Assembly: GCA_030753015.1 (NCBI GenBank)
Contig: JASMDC010000002.1
Coordinates: 1 to 64,000, forward strand
Length of the DNA: 64,000 bases
Direction: 5' to 3'
From: Candidatus Undinarchaeales archaeon
Lineage (GTDB): Archaea > SpSt-1190 > JASMDC01
A program made the translations under genes and the position numbers. Every line of letters begins with the position of its first letter. Positions within the stretch are counted from its first letter, which is position 1. Positions 43,090 to 52,503 of the stretch are shown one piece after another. Under the pieces are notes generated by a model. That model saw nothing but the letters and a program-made list of their open reading frames with translations. It did not search any database and was not told the DNA's origin.

Positions 43090-44822
43090 CGGTCATTGAC
43101 TGCTACACTGACGAGCCCGCCGGGCTCGGAGTGCCGCCCTACCTTGGAATCCACCCGCGGTACGTGGCGGGCGCTGCCAGCGTCAATGGGCACCAGCCCG
43201 TGTATCTCACTATCGATGACCTGCGTGTTACATCCCGTGGTCGAGGTCGCGGGTACGAGCATCAGAAGCGGACACTTAACACGACACCTAACCTCGCTCG
43301 CGTGTCCCGCGTCCTTGAGCAGGCGCGATTGGTGGTAGTCATCACTGGGAAAGGCACACCTGGTAAGTACGTCTCAGCGGAGCCGGGCAGTCCCGAGGAA
43401 GCAGCGAAACTGGTGGAACGATGCGCGCCACGGCATGGGCCTCTTGTAGCGGCCGGACCGTGCGCATATACCACCCCTGGGCCCTGGGCGGAGAGGTACG
43501 ACCTCGTGGCCACCGGTGACGCCGAGTGCTTTGTTGCCGATCTGCTCGCCGGTGAGGATTCCTCCGACCGGCGACGCGACCACAAAGAGCTCGATGTCTA
43601 CGCTCGAGCGGGCGCTTGCATCCTCCCTCAACACCCCTGGGGCGCTGACGCGACCGTAGAGCTGGAGACCTCACGTGGTTGCCCCCGGGCCCTCTCCGGA
43701 GGGTGTTCGTTCTGCATCGAGCCGGAGACATGGGGTCTGCCCTCCTTCCGGTCGGCAAAGGACGTCCAGGCAGAGGTGACCGCCCTGGCGGCCGAGGGCG
43801 CACGCCACTTCCGTCTCGGGCGACAGTCCTGCATCTACTCTCACGGCGCCCGTGGGATTGGGGAAACTGAGCGTCCCCGGCCCGATCCTATGGCAGTGGA
43901 GCGGCTACTGCGCGCCGTGCGGACAGCAGCTCCCGGTCTATCGACACTTCATGTGGACAACGCCAATCCCGCAATCATCGCCGCCCATCCGGAGGAGGCC
44001 GCATCGATCACCAAGATGCTCGTGCGTCACTGCACATCTGGGAACATAGCCGCTCTGGGCATGGAGAGCGCGGATCCGGCCGTTGTCAAGGCCAACAACC
44101 TCAATGCCGAACCCGAAGAGGTGCTCGCGGCCTGCCGTCTCATCAACCGGTACGGTGCCGGCCGGGGGGAGAACGGCCTGCCCCTGTTCCTTCCGGGCAT
44201 CAACGTCGTGTTCGGGCTCCTGGGCGAGACGTCCGAGACTTACGAGCTCGACCTCGCGTTCCTGCGCGGGCTGCTCGATGAGGGGCTGCTGGTACGGCGG
44301 ATCAACGTCAGGGTGGTGGTGCCCTACTCGGGCACACGGCTCGCACGGGAGGGGGCGCGCATGGCCCGGCGTCATCACTCGCTCATCATGACCTATAGGA
44401 AGCGTATCAGGGAGGAGGTGGACATACCCATGCTCCAGCGAGTGCTCCCTTTGGGGACCAGGCTCACGGGGCTGCGGGTCGAGATCGCCAAGGGGAAGAC
44501 GACCTTCCTTCGTCAGCCGGGGACCTACCCTATCACCGCCGCCATCCAGACCCCGCTCGAGCGCGGTGAGGTTATGGACGCCACGGTCGTTGCGCATCGG
44601 CAGCGGTCGGTGACGGTCGTGCCCAGGCCACTGGATGTGAACGCCGTCTCCATGTCCCTTCTAACGAGTGTTCCCGGGGTCGGGAAGCGCTGGGCAGCTC
44701 GTATCGTACTGGGTCGGCCGTACCGGGACGTCGCGGAGCTGTCCCCTCTCTTGCAGGAGATGAGCGAGCCCGAAGCGTTGGCCGCTGCCCTGGGGATACC
44801 CGCTCGGCGGGAAAAGGCTTAA
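43053..44822 (+). CDS. Radical SAM protein with C-terminal helix-hairpin-helix
   Basis: A 589-residue protein matching the archaeal group of radical SAM enzymes with a C-terminal HhH motif (COG1031). After an N-terminal domain with LVAAGPCAYTTPGPW, the cluster motif appears as SRGCPRALSGGCSFC, where the first Cys is spaced by seven residues from the second (CX7CX2C). SAM-barrel elements follow (GMESADPAVVKANNLN, GINVVFGLLGETSETYELDL). Residues near 545-560 are an HhH (LLTSVPGVGKRWAARI), normally a nucleic-acid-binding element, suggesting an RNA or DNA substrate; this is inference. The ATG at 43053 overlaps the preceding gene. The stop codon overlaps the egsA TATA box. Confidence 0.88.
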   Translation: MEARINRQRGTVAVIDCYTDEPAGLGVPPYLGIHPRYVAGAASVNGHQPVYLTIDDLRVTSRGRGRGYEHQKRTLNTTPNLARVSRVLEQARLVVVITGKGTPGKYVSAEPGSPEEAAKLVERCAPRHGPLVAAGPCAYTTPGPWAERYDLVATGDAECFVADLLAGEDSSDRRRDHKELDVYARAGACILPQHPWGADATVELETSRGCPRALSGGCSFCIEPETWGLPSFRSAKDVQAEVTALAAEGARHFRLGRQSCIYSHGARGIGETERPRPDPMAVERLLRAVRTAAPGLSTLHVDNANPAIIAAHPEEAASITKMLVRHCTSGNIAALGMESADPAVVKANNLNAEPEEVLAACRLINRYGAGRGENGLPLFLPGINVVFGLLGETSETYELDLAFLRGLLDEGLLVRRINVRVVVPYSGTRLAREGARMARRHHSLIMTYRKRIREEVDIPMLQRVLPLGTRLTGLRVEIAKGKTTFLRQPGTYPITAAIQTPLERGEVMDATVVAHRQRSVTVVPRPLDVNAVSMSLLTSVPGVGKRWAARIVLGRPYRDVAELSPLLQEMSEPEALAAALGIPARREKA

Positions 44823-44826
44823 AAAC
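44817..44826 (+). promoter_or_regulatory. TATA box of egsA
   Basis: GCTTAAAAAC lies about 26 bases before the egsA ATG, giving a leaderless transcript for the egsA-trpS-pheS-pheT unit. Confidence 0.6.
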
Positions 44827-44847
44827 CATAGGGCGGCAGGGTGCCTC

Positions 44848-45903
44848 ATGAAGGCCGTACGCTCCATCACGCTCCCTCGCCGAGTGCTCATCGGTCACGA
44901 CGTGCTAGACGAGGTGGGTACCGTATGTGGTGAGCTCGACCTGGGCGGATCCCTTGTAGTAGCATACGACAAGGGGACGCTGAAAGCGGCTGGAGCAAAG
45001 GTGTTGGACGTGCTACGCAATGACGGTTTCACCGTGACGGCCTTTGAGGTGACCGAGGGAGGGCCTCCAGATGTGGACGCTCTCCAGAACACGGCGCGCG
45101 ATCACGGCGCCATCGTGGCCGTCGGTGGAGGACGGGTCATCGACGTGTCCAAGGCGGCCGGCTTCATGGCGGCCATCCCCTTTGTCAGCATCCCCACCGC
45201 CGCCTCGCACGACGGTATCGCTTCGGCGCAGGCGTCCCTCATAGAGGAGGGCCAGCGCCACAGCATCGCCGCCGTTCCTCCGGTCGCCATAGTCGCGGAC
45301 ACGGCCGTTATCGCCAAGGCGCCACCCCGGCTGTACCGTGCAGGGTGCGGTGACATCATCTCGAACTTCACCGCAGTGCTCGATTGGCAGCTGGCGCGCC
45401 GGCTACACAACGAGTACTACGGTGAGTACGCCGCCAACCTCGCGCTCATGTCGGCCACCATGCTCATGGAGAACGCTGACATCGTGGCGACCACGAACGA
45501 GGAGGGGCTCAGTATCGTGCTGGAAGCCCTCATCTCCAACTCGGTGGCCATGAGCATCTCGGGCTCGTCCCGCCCTTGTTCTGGGGGCGAGCACCTCTTC
45601 AGCCACGCTCTCGACAGCTTCGCCAAGCGGCCCGCGCTACACGGGGAGCAGGTGGCCCTGGGGACCATCATCTGCACCTACCTCCACGGTGAGGACTGGG
45701 AGACCGTGCGCGACGCTCTTGCATGCATCGGCGCTCCTGTCACCGCGAAGGAGGCCGGGCTGACCGACAAGGAGATCGTCAAGGCCCTTCTGATGGCGCC
45801 CAAACTGCGAAAGAGGTTCACTATCCTCCATACGGGCATCACCGAGAAAGCTGCCCGCCGAGCAGCAGAGGCCACGGGTGTCATCGCAGGAGGCGGTAGA
45901 TGA
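44848..45903 (+). CDS. egsA: Glycerol-1-phosphate dehydrogenase
   Basis: A 351-residue NAD(P)-dependent enzyme that reduces dihydroxyacetone phosphate to sn-glycerol-1-phosphate, the backbone of archaeal membrane lipids. The nucleotide site is AIVAVGGGRVIDVSKAAG. Zinc ligands can be read in AGCGDIISNFTAVLDW (Asp), GGEHLFSHALD (His) and LHGEQVALG (His). SIPTAASHDGIASAQASL is the usual substrate loop. Length is normal. It is the first gene of its transcription unit; its stop codon overlaps the trpS start as ATGA. Confidence 0.96.
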   Translation: MKAVRSITLPRRVLIGHDVLDEVGTVCGELDLGGSLVVAYDKGTLKAAGAKVLDVLRNDGFTVTAFEVTEGGPPDVDALQNTARDHGAIVAVGGGRVIDVSKAAGFMAAIPFVSIPTAASHDGIASAQASLIEEGQRHSIAAVPPVAIVADTAVIAKAPPRLYRAGCGDIISNFTAVLDWQLARRLHNEYYGEYAANLALMSATMLMENADIVATTNEEGLSIVLEALISNSVAMSISGSSRPCSGGEHLFSHALDSFAKRPALHGEQVALGTIICTYLHGEDWETVRDALACIGAPVTAKEAGLTDKEIVKALLMAPKLRKRFTILHTGITEKAARRAAEATGVIAGGGR

Positions 45904-46994
45904 TGCCTGAGCTCGATCCGTGGGGTAGTTCGGACATCGAGGACTACGCCAAGCTCTTCGACGAGTTCGGTATCCAGCCATTCGAGGAGATACTCGGTAG
46001 TATCGAGAATCCGCACATGCTCATGCGTCGGAAGATCGTGTTCGGCCACCGGGACCTTGAGCGCGTCCTCGACGCAAAGAGGAAGGGCGAGCGGTTCGCT
46101 CTTGTGAGCGGTATGATGCCCTCGGGCAAGATGCACTTTGGCCACAAGATGGTGGTCGACCAGCTCATGTGGTGGCAGGACCTCGGCACGCCCCTCTACA
46201 TCCCCATCGCAAGCGTTGAGGCGTACGGCGTGCGGGAGAAGTCCCTCGACGAAGTGGAACGGTTGGGGATCGAGGAGTACTTGGTAAACTACATCGCCCT
46301 TGGGCTGCGGCCTGACAATTGCACGGTTTACTTCCAGGAGAAGCGACGGGCCGTTGACACCTTAGCACTTCTCTTCTCGCGACGGGTCACCTTCAACGAG
46401 CTGCGCGCCATCTACGGCGAGCTCTCACCCGCCAAGATAGTCTCGGCACTGGTCCAGGTGGGTGACATCCTCCACCCGCAACTGCAGGAGTACGAAGGAC
46501 CTTGCCCTGTCGTTGTCCCCGTGGGTGCTGACCAGGACCCCCATATCCGGCTTACCCGTGACATAGCCTCCCGTGCATCCTCCGAGTTCGGCTTCCAACC
46601 CTGCGCAGCTACGTACCACAGGTTCAATTCGGGGCTGGACGGCGGGAAGATGTCCTCCAGCAAACCCTCATCCTACATCGCGCTCACCGAGACGCTCAAG
46701 GACGCGCGGTACAAGCTCATGAACGCCTTCACCGGTGGGCGTGACACCCTCAAGGAGCAGAAGGAGCTCGGCGGCAGACCGGATATCTGCACCGTCTACG
46801 AGCTCATGAAGCTCCACCTCGAGCCCGACGACGCCAAGCTCGAGAATACTTTCCGTACCTGTGCTGCAGGAGAACTCATGTGCGGCGACTGCAAGAAGTG
46901 CGCCTGGGACCTCCTTGAGCGCTTCCTGGTCGAGCACCAGGAAAAACGGGAGAAGGCGCGCGACCGCATCGAGGAGTACTTAGTAAAGGAGTGA
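45900..46994 (+). CDS. trpS: Tryptophanyl-tRNA synthetase
   Basis: A 364-residue class I synthetase of the archaeal/eukaryotic TrpRS type. The HIGH-like motif is PSGKMHFGHK (in SGMMPSGKMHFGHK) and the second signature is GKMSSSKPSS. The C-terminal segment has ELMCGDCKKCAWDLLERFL and a basic end (EHQEKREKARDR), as in archaeal TrpRS. The N-terminus (MPELDPWG) is also typical. It overlaps egsA by four bases, implying coupled translation, and is followed by pheS with the same kind of overlap or a few bases' spacing. Confidence 0.94.
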   Translation: MMPELDPWGSSDIEDYAKLFDEFGIQPFEEILGSIENPHMLMRRKIVFGHRDLERVLDAKRKGERFALVSGMMPSGKMHFGHKMVVDQLMWWQDLGTPLYIPIASVEAYGVREKSLDEVERLGIEEYLVNYIALGLRPDNCTVYFQEKRRAVDTLALLFSRRVTFNELRAIYGELSPAKIVSALVQVGDILHPQLQEYEGPCPVVVPVGADQDPHIRLTRDIASRASSEFGFQPCAATYHRFNSGLDGGKMSSSKPSSYIALTETLKDARYKLMNAFTGGRDTLKEQKELGGRPDICTVYELMKLHLEPDDAKLENTFRTCAAGELMCGDCKKCAWDLLERFLVEHQEKREKARDRIEEYLVKE

Positions 46995-46999
46995 TTAAC

Positions 47000-48484
47000 G
47001 TGGAGCTACACCCGAAGGAGCGCGACATCCTAGCCGCCCTGGCGGCCACCGACGGCCCGGCCCGTCCGGAGGAGCTTGAGAGTGTGGACCCCACCACCGC
47101 CCGCAGAATGGGTTACTGGCTCTCCCAGAAGGGGCTTGTGACACTCGAGGAGCGTACCCTCGAGGAGGCCCGCATCACCGAGGAGGGGCGGTTGGCCGCT
47201 TCAAACGGCCTCATCGAACGACGGCTGCTTACTATCCTCACCAAGAAGACACCGCTCGAGGACCTCTTCCGTACCGAGGGCCTGTCCCGGGAGCAGGTGA
47301 AGATCGGGCTCGGTTGGCTGCGCAAACGCAAGTGGGCGACGATCGGGCGTGACGAGGACGTCACGGTGCTCACCCGCAGCGATGAGGGGACGAAGGCCGT
47401 CGACGGGACCTTACTTGAGGAGGAGATTCTCGTCAAGCTGGCCATCGGTCCCATCGCGGTCACCGACAAGGAGCGCAAACTTCTCGAGACGCTCGTCCAT
47501 CGTAGCATGGCCACCGTCTCCGAGCGCAAGGAGCTCGTGCTCACCATCACCGACGAGGGCCGGGAAACCCTCGAATCGAGCGATGACGAAGGCTCCGTCA
47601 GCCTCCTCACTCCTGTTATGCTCGAGACCGGTTCATGGCGGAACGTCTCCTTCCGCAAATACGACGTCACACTTCCCGTCCCGCCGACACGGCCCGGGCG
47701 GAAGCACCCACTCCCAGTGCTCATCGACCGGGTACGCCGTATCTTCCTCGATATGGGATTCCAGGAAGCTCGAGGACCTTTCGTGGAGTCGTCCTTCTGG
47801 TGTTTCGACGCCCTCTTCCAGCCTCAGGACCATCCGGCACGCGAACTTGCTGACACGTTCTACATGAAGAACCCGGCCAAGACCGTGCTCCCGAAGAAGA
47901 TCGTGCCCAAGGTGCGCTCGGCCCACGAGAACGGCACGGCCGGCTCGTCCGGGTGGGGTTACAAATGGAGCGAAGACGTGTCCCGACGGCCGGTTCTGCG
48001 TACGCACACGACAGCGGTCTCGGCCCGCCGTCTCTCCGAGCTCACGCCTCCCGCCAAGGTGTTCTGTGTTGACCGTGCCTTCCGCAACGAGACGCTGGAC
48101 TACAAGCACCTGATGGAGTTCCACCAGGTGGAGGGCATCGTGGTGTCCGAGGACGTCACCTTCAACCACCTGTTGGGCTATCTCAAGGAGTTCTACCAGC
48201 GCCTGGGTTTCGACAAGGTGCGGTTCCGACCCGCCTACTTTCCTTACACCGAGATGAGCGTCGAGCCCGAGGTGTGGATGCCCTCACGAAAGAGCTGGAT
48301 CGAGCTGGGTGGCGCAGGGATGTTCCGCCCCGAGGTCACCGAACCGCTGGGCATCGAGTGTCCGGTGCTCGCTTGGGGCCTCGGTCTGGAGCGTCCGGCC
48401 ATGCTGGCCCTGGAGATGGATGACATGCGCACCTTCTATCGCAACGACGCGGACTGGCTGGCCGACGCGCCGGGGGTGTTCTGA
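47000..48484 (+). CDS. pheS: Phenylalanyl-tRNA synthetase alpha subunit
   Basis: A 494-residue class II synthetase subunit of the archaeal long form. The first 200 or so residues are winged-helix domains (RRMGYWLSQKGLVTLEER, KIGLGWLRKRKW) that contact tRNA. The catalytic half carries motif 2 (CVDRAFRNETLDYKHLMEFH) and motif 3 (GLGLERPAMLALEMDDMR). A GTG at 47000 is preferred since AAGGAG lies eight bases upstream; a GTG at 46991, overlapping the trpS stop, is the alternative. PheT follows immediately, as expected for the alpha2beta2 enzyme. Confidence 0.95.
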   Translation: MELHPKERDILAALAATDGPARPEELESVDPTTARRMGYWLSQKGLVTLEERTLEEARITEEGRLAASNGLIERRLLTILTKKTPLEDLFRTEGLSREQVKIGLGWLRKRKWATIGRDEDVTVLTRSDEGTKAVDGTLLEEEILVKLAIGPIAVTDKERKLLETLVHRSMATVSERKELVLTITDEGRETLESSDDEGSVSLLTPVMLETGSWRNVSFRKYDVTLPVPPTRPGRKHPLPVLIDRVRRIFLDMGFQEARGPFVESSFWCFDALFQPQDHPARELADTFYMKNPAKTVLPKKIVPKVRSAHENGTAGSSGWGYKWSEDVSRRPVLRTHTTAVSARRLSELTPPAKVFCVDRAFRNETLDYKHLMEFHQVEGIVVSEDVTFNHLLGYLKEFYQRLGFDKVRFRPAYFPYTEMSVEPEVWMPSRKSWIELGGAGMFRPEVTEPLGIECPVLAWGLGLERPAMLALEMDDMRTFYRNDADWLADAPGVF

Positions 48485-50167
48485 ATGGCAACGCTGACGT
48501 TCGACCTGCCCGATCTGTTCAAGCTCATCGGCAAGAAGCTTCCCGTCGACGAGCTCTCGGCCATCCTCGCGGCCATGGGCGTGCCCGTGGAGGGCGTGGA
48601 GGGCGACGAGATCGAGGTCGAGGTGTTCCCCAACCGGCCCGACATGCTCTCGGTGGAGGGCGTCGCCCGGAACCTCAGGGGCATCCTTGGCATCGAGACG
48701 GGATTGCCTGCCACACCGCTCAAGGCATCGGACCTGGTCGTGGAGGTGGACCCGTCCACCAAGGACATCCGTCCCTTCATCGTATGCGGCATCGCCCGCA
48801 ACGTCACGTTCGACGATTCCTTCATCCGCTCGGTGATGCAGATCCAGGAGAAGCTGCACGCCACGCACTGCAGGAAGCGGCGCAAGGCGTCCATCGGAAT
48901 CTACGACCTGGATACCATCACAGGCCCAATACGATACGTCGCTCTGGAGCCGGGGATGATCGAGTTCGTACCCCTCTCCCTCGAGGGCGAGGAGGAGTAC
49001 GGCACTATGAGCGGTCGTGAGATCCTCATCAAGCACTCCAAGGGCCGTGACTACGCGTTCACCCTCGAGGACCTGCCACGCTTCCCCATCCTGGAGGACG
49101 CCAATGGTCAGGTGCTCTCCATGCCCCCCATCATCAACAGCGAGGAGACCCGCGTTTCCGAGGGGACGACGAACCTGTTCTTCGATGTCACCGGCACCGA
49201 TCTCAAGACCATTTGCCAAGTACTCAATATATTCTGCGCCCTGCTCACCGACCGGGGCGCTGATGTGGGAAGTGTCGAGGTGCGTTACCCGGACGCCATC
49301 ATGGTCACACCGGAGCTGGCGCCGTCCACCATGGAGGTCGATGTGGCGTATATCACGGGTCTGTTGGGCATCACCCTTTCCGACAAGGAAGTGGCCGAAC
49401 GCCTGGAGCGCATGCGCCTGGGCGTCAAGAAGAAGGGGAAGGGCCGTCTTGAGGTATCAGTCCCCGCCTTCCGTACAGATGTGATGCATCCCATGGACCT
49501 GGCGGAGGACGTGGCAATCGGCCACGGGTACGATAACTTCGAACCATCCCTCCCTGCCGTAGCGACCGTGGGGGCGCCCTTGCCGATTCGTGATGCTGGC
49601 GACGTGGTCCGAGATGCTCTGATAGGCCATGGATTCAGCGAGGTCATCACATTCGTGCTCACCAATCCCGATCGGCTCTTTACGAGGATGGGCGAGGAGC
49701 AACGGCCGGTAGCGACCATCGCCAATCCCAACTCCAGCGAGTTCACCGTGGTCCGCGATCGCCTTCTGCCCTCCCTTATCGAGACGCTGGAGCGGAACAA
49801 GCGCCACGGGTACCCCCAGCGCCTCTTCGAGGTGGGGGATATCGTGGTGCTCGATGATAAAGCGGACACCGGGACGCGGAACGTCCGGCGCCTTGACGGT
49901 GCCATGGCCGGAACGGACGCCACATTCGCTGCACTGAAGGCGGTAGTGGAGTCCCTGGGGCGGACCCTGGGACGGTCGATGACTTTCGAAGCGGTCGATG
50001 AGAAGGCCTTCATCCCCGGTCGAGCGGCGCGGGTGCTCGTGGAAGGTGCTCCCGCAGGAGTGTTCGGTGAAATCCATCCGGCGGTGCTGGAGTCCTTCGC
50101 TCTGGAGGTCCCTGTCGCTGCCCTTGAGTTCGACCTGGAGGTGCTCTACAATGGTACGCAAGCGTAA
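48485..50167 (+). CDS. pheT: Phenylalanyl-tRNA synthetase beta subunit
   Basis: A 560-residue beta subunit with archaeal domain order: an N-terminal part with EVFPNRPDMLSVEGVARNLRG, a B3/B4-type editing domain, the B5 domain (LLGITLSDKEVAERLERM, VPAFRTDVMHPMDLAEDVAI), and a catalytic-like core that lacks class II motifs, ending in GEIHPAVLESFALEVPVAA. It begins directly after the pheS stop codon. It overlaps the next gene by 17 bases. Confidence 0.95.
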   Translation: MATLTFDLPDLFKLIGKKLPVDELSAILAAMGVPVEGVEGDEIEVEVFPNRPDMLSVEGVARNLRGILGIETGLPATPLKASDLVVEVDPSTKDIRPFIVCGIARNVTFDDSFIRSVMQIQEKLHATHCRKRRKASIGIYDLDTITGPIRYVALEPGMIEFVPLSLEGEEEYGTMSGREILIKHSKGRDYAFTLEDLPRFPILEDANGQVLSMPPIINSEETRVSEGTTNLFFDVTGTDLKTICQVLNIFCALLTDRGADVGSVEVRYPDAIMVTPELAPSTMEVDVAYITGLLGITLSDKEVAERLERMRLGVKKKGKGRLEVSVPAFRTDVMHPMDLAEDVAIGHGYDNFEPSLPAVATVGAPLPIRDAGDVVRDALIGHGFSEVITFVLTNPDRLFTRMGEEQRPVATIANPNSSEFTVVRDRLLPSLIETLERNKRHGYPQRLFEVGDIVVLDDKADTGTRNVRRLDGAMAGTDATFAALKAVVESLGRTLGRSMTFEAVDEKAFIPGRAARVLVEGAPAGVFGEIHPAVLESFALEVPVAALEFDLEVLYNGTQA

Positions 50168-51257
50168 GATCAAGCGGTCCGCAGAGATCGCCCTGGAGAT
50201 GGTAGAGGAGCACGATGATCACAAGCGGAGCCATGGAACATCGGACAAGATGTTCGCGTTCTTCGTAGGAGGGATCATGATCCTCTCTGCTGTGGCCCTG
50301 GGATTCAATTACTTCAGCACGTTCGATAGCGGCGGTGGTAGTGGAGGCCGGGAAGGAGCGCCCGAAGGAGGCCGTTTCCTCTTCGACTGGGATCTGGTGC
50401 CCGGCGAACACTCACCCCAGCTCCGCACGGTCCTCGTGGATGTCTTCGGGGTCACCTTCGCTTCGGAGCCTTCAGTTTTGAAGAGCAAGGATGGTCTGAC
50501 GATCACCTATAGTGATGGGAGCACGACAAGCACCCTCACCCTGGAAGCGGACCAAGAGCTCGTCTCCCTGAACCTCCAGGACGGTACGGAGTACTTGTTC
50601 AAGCTCGTTGAGGACGGGGAGGGTCGTGCTGTGTATGCCACAAGCGAGCGGATCACGCGCTCTCAGGACTATGAGATCGACCTGACCAAGTTCCTTGATA
50701 CTGAAGGCGATTCGCCACCTGAGGAGGCCGAGGCCTATTTCGTGCCTGCGACGATCAAGGGTCGTCTCCCGAGCCTCGTGTTCTTCGGCACCATGGGTGA
50801 GAATACGACCCTCACGCGCCAGGAGGTCATCGTGCGGGTACGTGGTGTGAGGGGTGTTGCCAACGCTACTGAGGCACCTGCCGAGAAGGAGGAGGTCCTT
50901 CATCTCCAGCTCTTCCTCGACCTCGAACATATCCTGGACCAGAACCTCACTGCGAAGCTCGCGGGACAGTTGGAAGTTCTCGGAAAAGAGCTTGCTCTCG
51001 AGACACCAGCAGTATACCAGCCATCGTTCGCTGAGCTGGAAACCGACAAGGTGAACATGACCGTGGGCGGAGAGGGCAAGGTGATCACCTTACGAAACAA
51101 GCTCATCTACAGCATGCTCACACCACCGGTCGAGGAGAACGCTACCGTGCAGCTCATGCTCCGGGGTAAGGTCGTGGGGAGTCGCCCGCACATCCTCACC
51201 GACGGCCGAGAGGACATCATGGGTTTCCAGCAGGCATTCACCCTCTCGCTCGGTTGA
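50151..51257 (+). CDS. Single-pass membrane protein, function unknown
   Basis: A 368-residue protein. A very basic N-terminus (MVRKRKIKRS) precedes an acidic-basic helix and one membrane segment at about 34-55 (MFAFFVGGIMILSAVALGF). The remaining 300 residues are predicted outside, beta-rich at first (LRTVLVDVFGVTF, LTITYSDGSTTSTLTLE) and with a helical segment near 240-290. It overlaps pheT by 17 bases and is probably the last gene of that unit. I do not recognise the family. The ATG is chosen because upstream codons in the frame lie inside pheT. Confidence 0.72.
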   Translation: MVRKRKIKRSAEIALEMVEEHDDHKRSHGTSDKMFAFFVGGIMILSAVALGFNYFSTFDSGGGSGGREGAPEGGRFLFDWDLVPGEHSPQLRTVLVDVFGVTFASEPSVLKSKDGLTITYSDGSTTSTLTLEADQELVSLNLQDGTEYLFKLVEDGEGRAVYATSERITRSQDYEIDLTKFLDTEGDSPPEEAEAYFVPATIKGRLPSLVFFGTMGENTTLTRQEVIVRVRGVRGVANATEAPAEKEEVLHLQLFLDLEHILDQNLTAKLAGQLEVLGKELALETPAVYQPSFAELETDKVNMTVGGEGKVITLRNKLIYSMLTPPVEENATVQLMLRGKVVGSRPHILTDGREDIMGFQQAFTLSLG

Positions 51258-51278
51258 CGGCCCCTCCATCTGGGAAAG

Positions 51279-51288
51279 GTATAAATAG
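51279..51288 (+). promoter_or_regulatory. TATA box of GCS2 gene 1
   Basis: GTATAAATAG with the purine-rich GGGAAAG before it (BRE-like). It lies about 47 bases upstream of the GTG at 51330, so a leader of some 20 bases is expected. Confidence 0.6.
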
Positions 51289-51329
51289 CGCCGAGTGAGC
51301 GAAACCCCGGCAGTAGGGGACTGTCATCT

Positions 51330-52397
51330 GTGATCCTTAACGAGGGGCATTCCGTTGGGCTCGAGAAGGAGTTCTACGTCGTCGGCGCCGACAACAACAC
51401 TTACGAACAGGCCATCGTGAAGGACAGCGTAATCCCCCGCATGAAGGCGGAGCTGGGAGCCTACGACGAGTCCTGGGGTCCAAAGTGCTACATCGACGTC
51501 ACGGGTCCCCTTGAGGTCGTCACACGGCCTTGCTCGGACCTGCGCCAGCTCTCCGATGATATTACCACGGCCTACCGCATCGCGCAGGAGGAATCCGACG
51601 ACCGAGGCCTCTACACACTGGGTATGGGCTCACGTCCAGGCAAGCCCAGCGACCAGGCAGGGCTCCACGTGCACGTGGGCTTCAAGGACGAGGCCGAGGC
51701 CGAGTACGTGTTCAACGAGCTACAGAAGCACGTACCGGACATCATGGCCCTTTCGGCCAACTCACCGTCGCGGTTCGGAGGGGTTAAGGACACGCGAGCG
51801 AGTGGCGGGTACTACGGTCACAAGTTCTCTCCGTACTCTGACACGGGCCGCACCTCGGTCATCTACAAGCGTAGCAACACCCTGGAGGTGCGGTGCATGG
51901 ACTCCCAGGGGACGCCGGAGGAGGACGTGGCCATCGCCGCGTACATATTCGGTATCGCCGAGAAGGCCAAGGAGGACCACGCTAACGGTGTCGAACAGGA
52001 TACTGTCGGGAATGAGGGGCCCAAGAACTTCAAGCACGCTGTCAAGAAGGGCATGGAGGCCACCTTCAAGATCGATGACGAGAAGGTCCCGGCGTACCGC
52101 GTGGTCGAGGACACCTTCGTCGACATCCGCCACTACCTGGAGCGGTACGACTGCCCCGATGAGGTCATGGACGTCCTTGAGGGGAAGGTCAAGGAACGTC
52201 GCTCGGGGGCTGACGACATCCTGGACATCTACCACGAGACCGGCTATAGCAGCATATGGACCGGGATTAAGGACTTCTTCACGCTTCACCGGGGCCACGA
52301 CGAACTCTACGATCGGCTCGCACATAGAGGGCGTAGCGATGACGAGACCACCGTCGATGTCCCAGATGCAGACCTGCTACTCGCAAGAGCCGCATAA
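51330..52397 (+). CDS. GCS2-like carboxylate-amine ligase, paralogue 1
   Basis: A 355-residue protein of the glutamate-cysteine ligase family 2 fold, which joins a carboxylate to an amine using ATP. Family landmarks: GLEKEF at 10-15 (equivalent to the acidic GVEEEF metal site), GLHVHVG at 111-117, ALSANSP at 140-146 and LEVRCMDSQG at 185-194. A conserved C-terminal block (ERRSGADDILDIY) is shared by all six copies. Substrate unknown; the family includes gamma-glutamylcysteine synthetases, EgtA and YbdK. The first gene of a tandem array, with its own promoter. The start codon is GTG. Confidence 0.86.
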   Translation: MILNEGHSVGLEKEFYVVGADNNTYEQAIVKDSVIPRMKAELGAYDESWGPKCYIDVTGPLEVVTRPCSDLRQLSDDITTAYRIAQEESDDRGLYTLGMGSRPGKPSDQAGLHVHVGFKDEAEAEYVFNELQKHVPDIMALSANSPSRFGGVKDTRASGGYYGHKFSPYSDTGRTSVIYKRSNTLEVRCMDSQGTPEEDVAIAAYIFGIAEKAKEDHANGVEQDTVGNEGPKNFKHAVKKGMEATFKIDDEKVPAYRVVEDTFVDIRHYLERYDCPDEVMDVLEGKVKERRSGADDILDIYHETGYSSIWTGIKDFFTLHRGHDELYDRLAHRGRSDDETTVDVPDADLLLARAA

Positions 52398-52461
52398 TAC
52401 GGCCCATTGTTGCGTTCTATTGTAGTATGGAATGGACTATTTCGCGACCGTTATAAGAAAT

Positions 52462-52470
52462 GTATAAATA
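52462..52470 (+). promoter_or_regulatory. TATA box of GCS2 gene 2
   Basis: GTATAAATA lies about 38 bases before the ATG at 52504, leaving a leader of roughly a dozen bases. It resembles the box of gene 1. Confidence 0.6.
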
Positions 52471-52503
52471 CCACATCGTGCGCCGCCCCCGCACAGTAAC
52501 GAC

